Shown piece after piece: positions 62,182 through 64,000 of a stretch of 64,000 bases of DNA. The translations under genes and the position numbers were made by a program. The notes beneath the pieces are model-generated. The model worked only from the letters and a program-made list of their open reading frames with translations. It had not been told where the DNA came from and made no database searches. Position 1 is the first letter of the stretch, and each line of letters begins with the position of its first letter. The stretch comes from Echinarachnius parma (Eukaryota; Echinodermata; Echinoidea; Clypeasteroida; Echinarachniidae): NCBI GenBank assembly GCA_037951105.1, contig JBAMJV010003005.1:46933-110932 (forward strand), given 5' to 3'.

Positions 62182-63127
62182 TTAACAAAAAAAATGTTGA
62201 TCAAAAGAGTAATAAATAATACTCTTCCAGCATATTAAATGTACATCTCTGGAATTACGATCATACTAACAAATATGATGCCCAACTCCTTAATTTTACA
62301 CAGTTTTCAAAATTTTAATTTACTTGTTGATGCATTCAAAGCCAAAAATTAAAAACCTCATGATCAATTTAAAAACACACACATGCCTCATTAAGAGAAT
62401 CATGTGAACTAACTGGTTGAAAGTGGAGGCATTGATTTCATTGTGTCTAACAAACACACAATTTTGATTTAGTGCGCATATTGATTTTTTCCCCGCACAA
62501 TGGACATAGAGATGTATGAAACCAAATCCTTATAAGCGAGCGAAGATCTTGCGATTCCCTCAAGAATCTGTGTTGCTTAAAATAAACCTCATATCAACGG
62601 TATATTACATCTTATTTAAATACCAGGGCCCACATTTATATAGTTCTAAGTCTAGATGACGGAGCTAAAAAAGTATACAAGAGTCCTTTTAGTTGCCAAC
62701 TAGAGTTAACTTATTAGATGGAATAAAATTGCATAATTCATGCGCGTCCTTGCTTTATGTTTGTGCGCTTGATATTTCACGGACGATATTGCATTCTTCC
62801 CATTGAAACCTGTGTATAAAAACATGAAATTTATCAAGTGATATTGACAGGGCGCGAAGATTTGCGTAAACACGCTCAAGGCAGCGCGTATACCTGCCCA
62901 AATTCATGCGCGCGTATTTTAGTGACGTATGAATAGGTTTACTCACCTCAGCTATAATATGCGCAAATTGTCCTTTATTGGTTGAAAATGGTTGATCAGT
63001 AATTTGAGATTTAATTTATTGGACTTCTTCCATATACATGACAGATGAAGAGTTATGTTCTCGTTTGTGTTTTCCTCTGAATAGTATGTATAACAATAAT
63101 AATATTGACTGCCTTCTTTTTTCTTTC
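62182..63127. other. Intergenic spacer
   Basis: No gene or bounded repeat recognised. Confidence 0.4.
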
Positions 63128-63342
63128 GTGGTATATCAGAAATATTGCATTCGCTAGGATCATAGTGCCATGGGCGTAGATACTTACGTAATACCTATTC
63201 ATCAGGGGGGATGAATGAATAGATCACCCCCCCCCCCCTGATGAATAGGTATCAATGACAGATATACGCCCATGCATAGTGCACTCGTCTTCGACTCATG
63301 CACTATGATCCTAGCTCATGGAGTATTTCCGATATACCACTC
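63128..63342. mobile_element. Large foldback palindrome
   Basis: Outer arms GTGGTATATCAGAAATAT and GCTAGGATCATAGTGC mirror GCACTATGATCCTAGC and ATTTCCGATATACCAC. Inner arms ATGGGCGTA and TACCTATTCATCAGGGGGG mirror CCCCCCTGATGAATAGGTA and TACGCCCAT. Poly-C at the centre. Form of a foldback transposon; no TSD seen. Confidence 0.75.
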
Positions 63343-64000
63343 AAGGCCAGTCAAAATTATATAAATGCTTTCCTAGATAAACATTATAGCCGGTATTGAT
63401 TAAGAAAAAATTGTGTTGCTTACTTAGCGCTAGCCTCTAAAGTTATTGTAGTTTTATTAATATAAGCCCCAAACTCAAGATTACCTAGAAATGCTGGTAG
63501 ACTGCTGTTCAAAAAAGAAACATCATTTAACCTGTTCCCTCCGAGTTTCTGAAATCTCCATGGACTTTGTACACAACCCACCCGGTTCCCATAAGCAACA
63601 GGTTAATAAAACTTCACCAAAAGTAACAATACTAACAAATTCCACAGGAGTGCAATGTTCAAGGTGGCAAATCAAAGAAATATGTTTCATCTATAAATTA
63701 GTATACCTTTTGTTAAAAATAAATATGTACATTTAGAAAATAAATATATGATATGATAAAGCAAATAAAAGTTGACCATTTCAGGATACTAAAATATGGA
63801 CGGCAAAAGAAATGCAAGATGACTGGAAATATTTGAAAGCCCAAGATAACTAATATTAATTCAGCAAACAAATTAGATTACTAGTACACAGTTTCATAGA
63901 TCTATAAATACTGTACAGTCCATGCTTACTTTGAAGGGAACTACTTATTTGGCAAGCTCACAATAATTGTACAAGTACACTACTTTACTGGCATCTATGC
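63343..64000. other. Intergenic sequence to window end
   Basis: AT-rich, no recognisable gene. Short open frames have no family features. Confidence 0.4.

Overview
The window is AT-rich animal genomic DNA: spliced exons with GT-AG introns, tRNA-derived SINEs, TTAGGG tracts and a dense load of DNA transposons, Penelope-like, Gypsy-like and LINE elements. The repeat mix and long poly-G/poly-C tracts fit a marine invertebrate deuterostome, most likely an echinoderm, with hemichordate or cephalochordate as alternatives. The species is not fixed by the sequence. Nothing suggests a prokaryote, organelle or free virus.

Layout. 1-22 kb is a transposon graveyard with no host gene that I can support. 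It holds two solo LTRs of one family, relics of P-element-like and Harbinger-like transposases (partly turned into tandem satellite), Myb/SANT and MADF accessory-protein relics, a SAP-domain relic, a TatD-like hydrolase relic, a Ty3/Gypsy reverse transcriptase fragment, two Penelope-like GIY-YIG fragments, a LINE-type ORF1 relic and several foldback elements. 22-25.1 kb carries tandem repeats and three candidate minus-strand exons of an unidentified gene. 26.7-31 kb holds a G-rich-ended element, a complete non-autonomous hAT copy with target-site duplication, and a tRNA-derived SINE.

31.4-57.4 kb contains the one convincing host gene. It is a 14-exon plus-strand gene for a seven-transmembrane protein of the TMEM145/GPR180 family (GpcrRhopsn4-type domain). 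All 14 exons join in phase and give about 555 residues, with one exception: exon 9 lacks one base in this sequence. That exon's 3' end, its donor and part of the intron are tandemly duplicated, and the second copy has the missing base. Intron 4 also holds two decayed copies of the first part of exon 5. The introns are packed with mobile elements: hAT-type copies with 8-bp duplications, TTAA-flanked elements, long foldback elements, a 5-kb composite repeat, (GAT)n arrays, and a nearly intact non-LTR retrotransposon with a single in-frame stop.

57.4-64 kb is the 3' flank. It has a degenerate tandem repeat that may be 3'UTR, a TTAA-flanked element with G/C-tract ends, and a large palindrome.

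The genes do not form an operon or pathway. The interest lies in how repeats and internal duplications have remodelled one receptor-like gene, and in how transposase coding segments have become satellite DNA.
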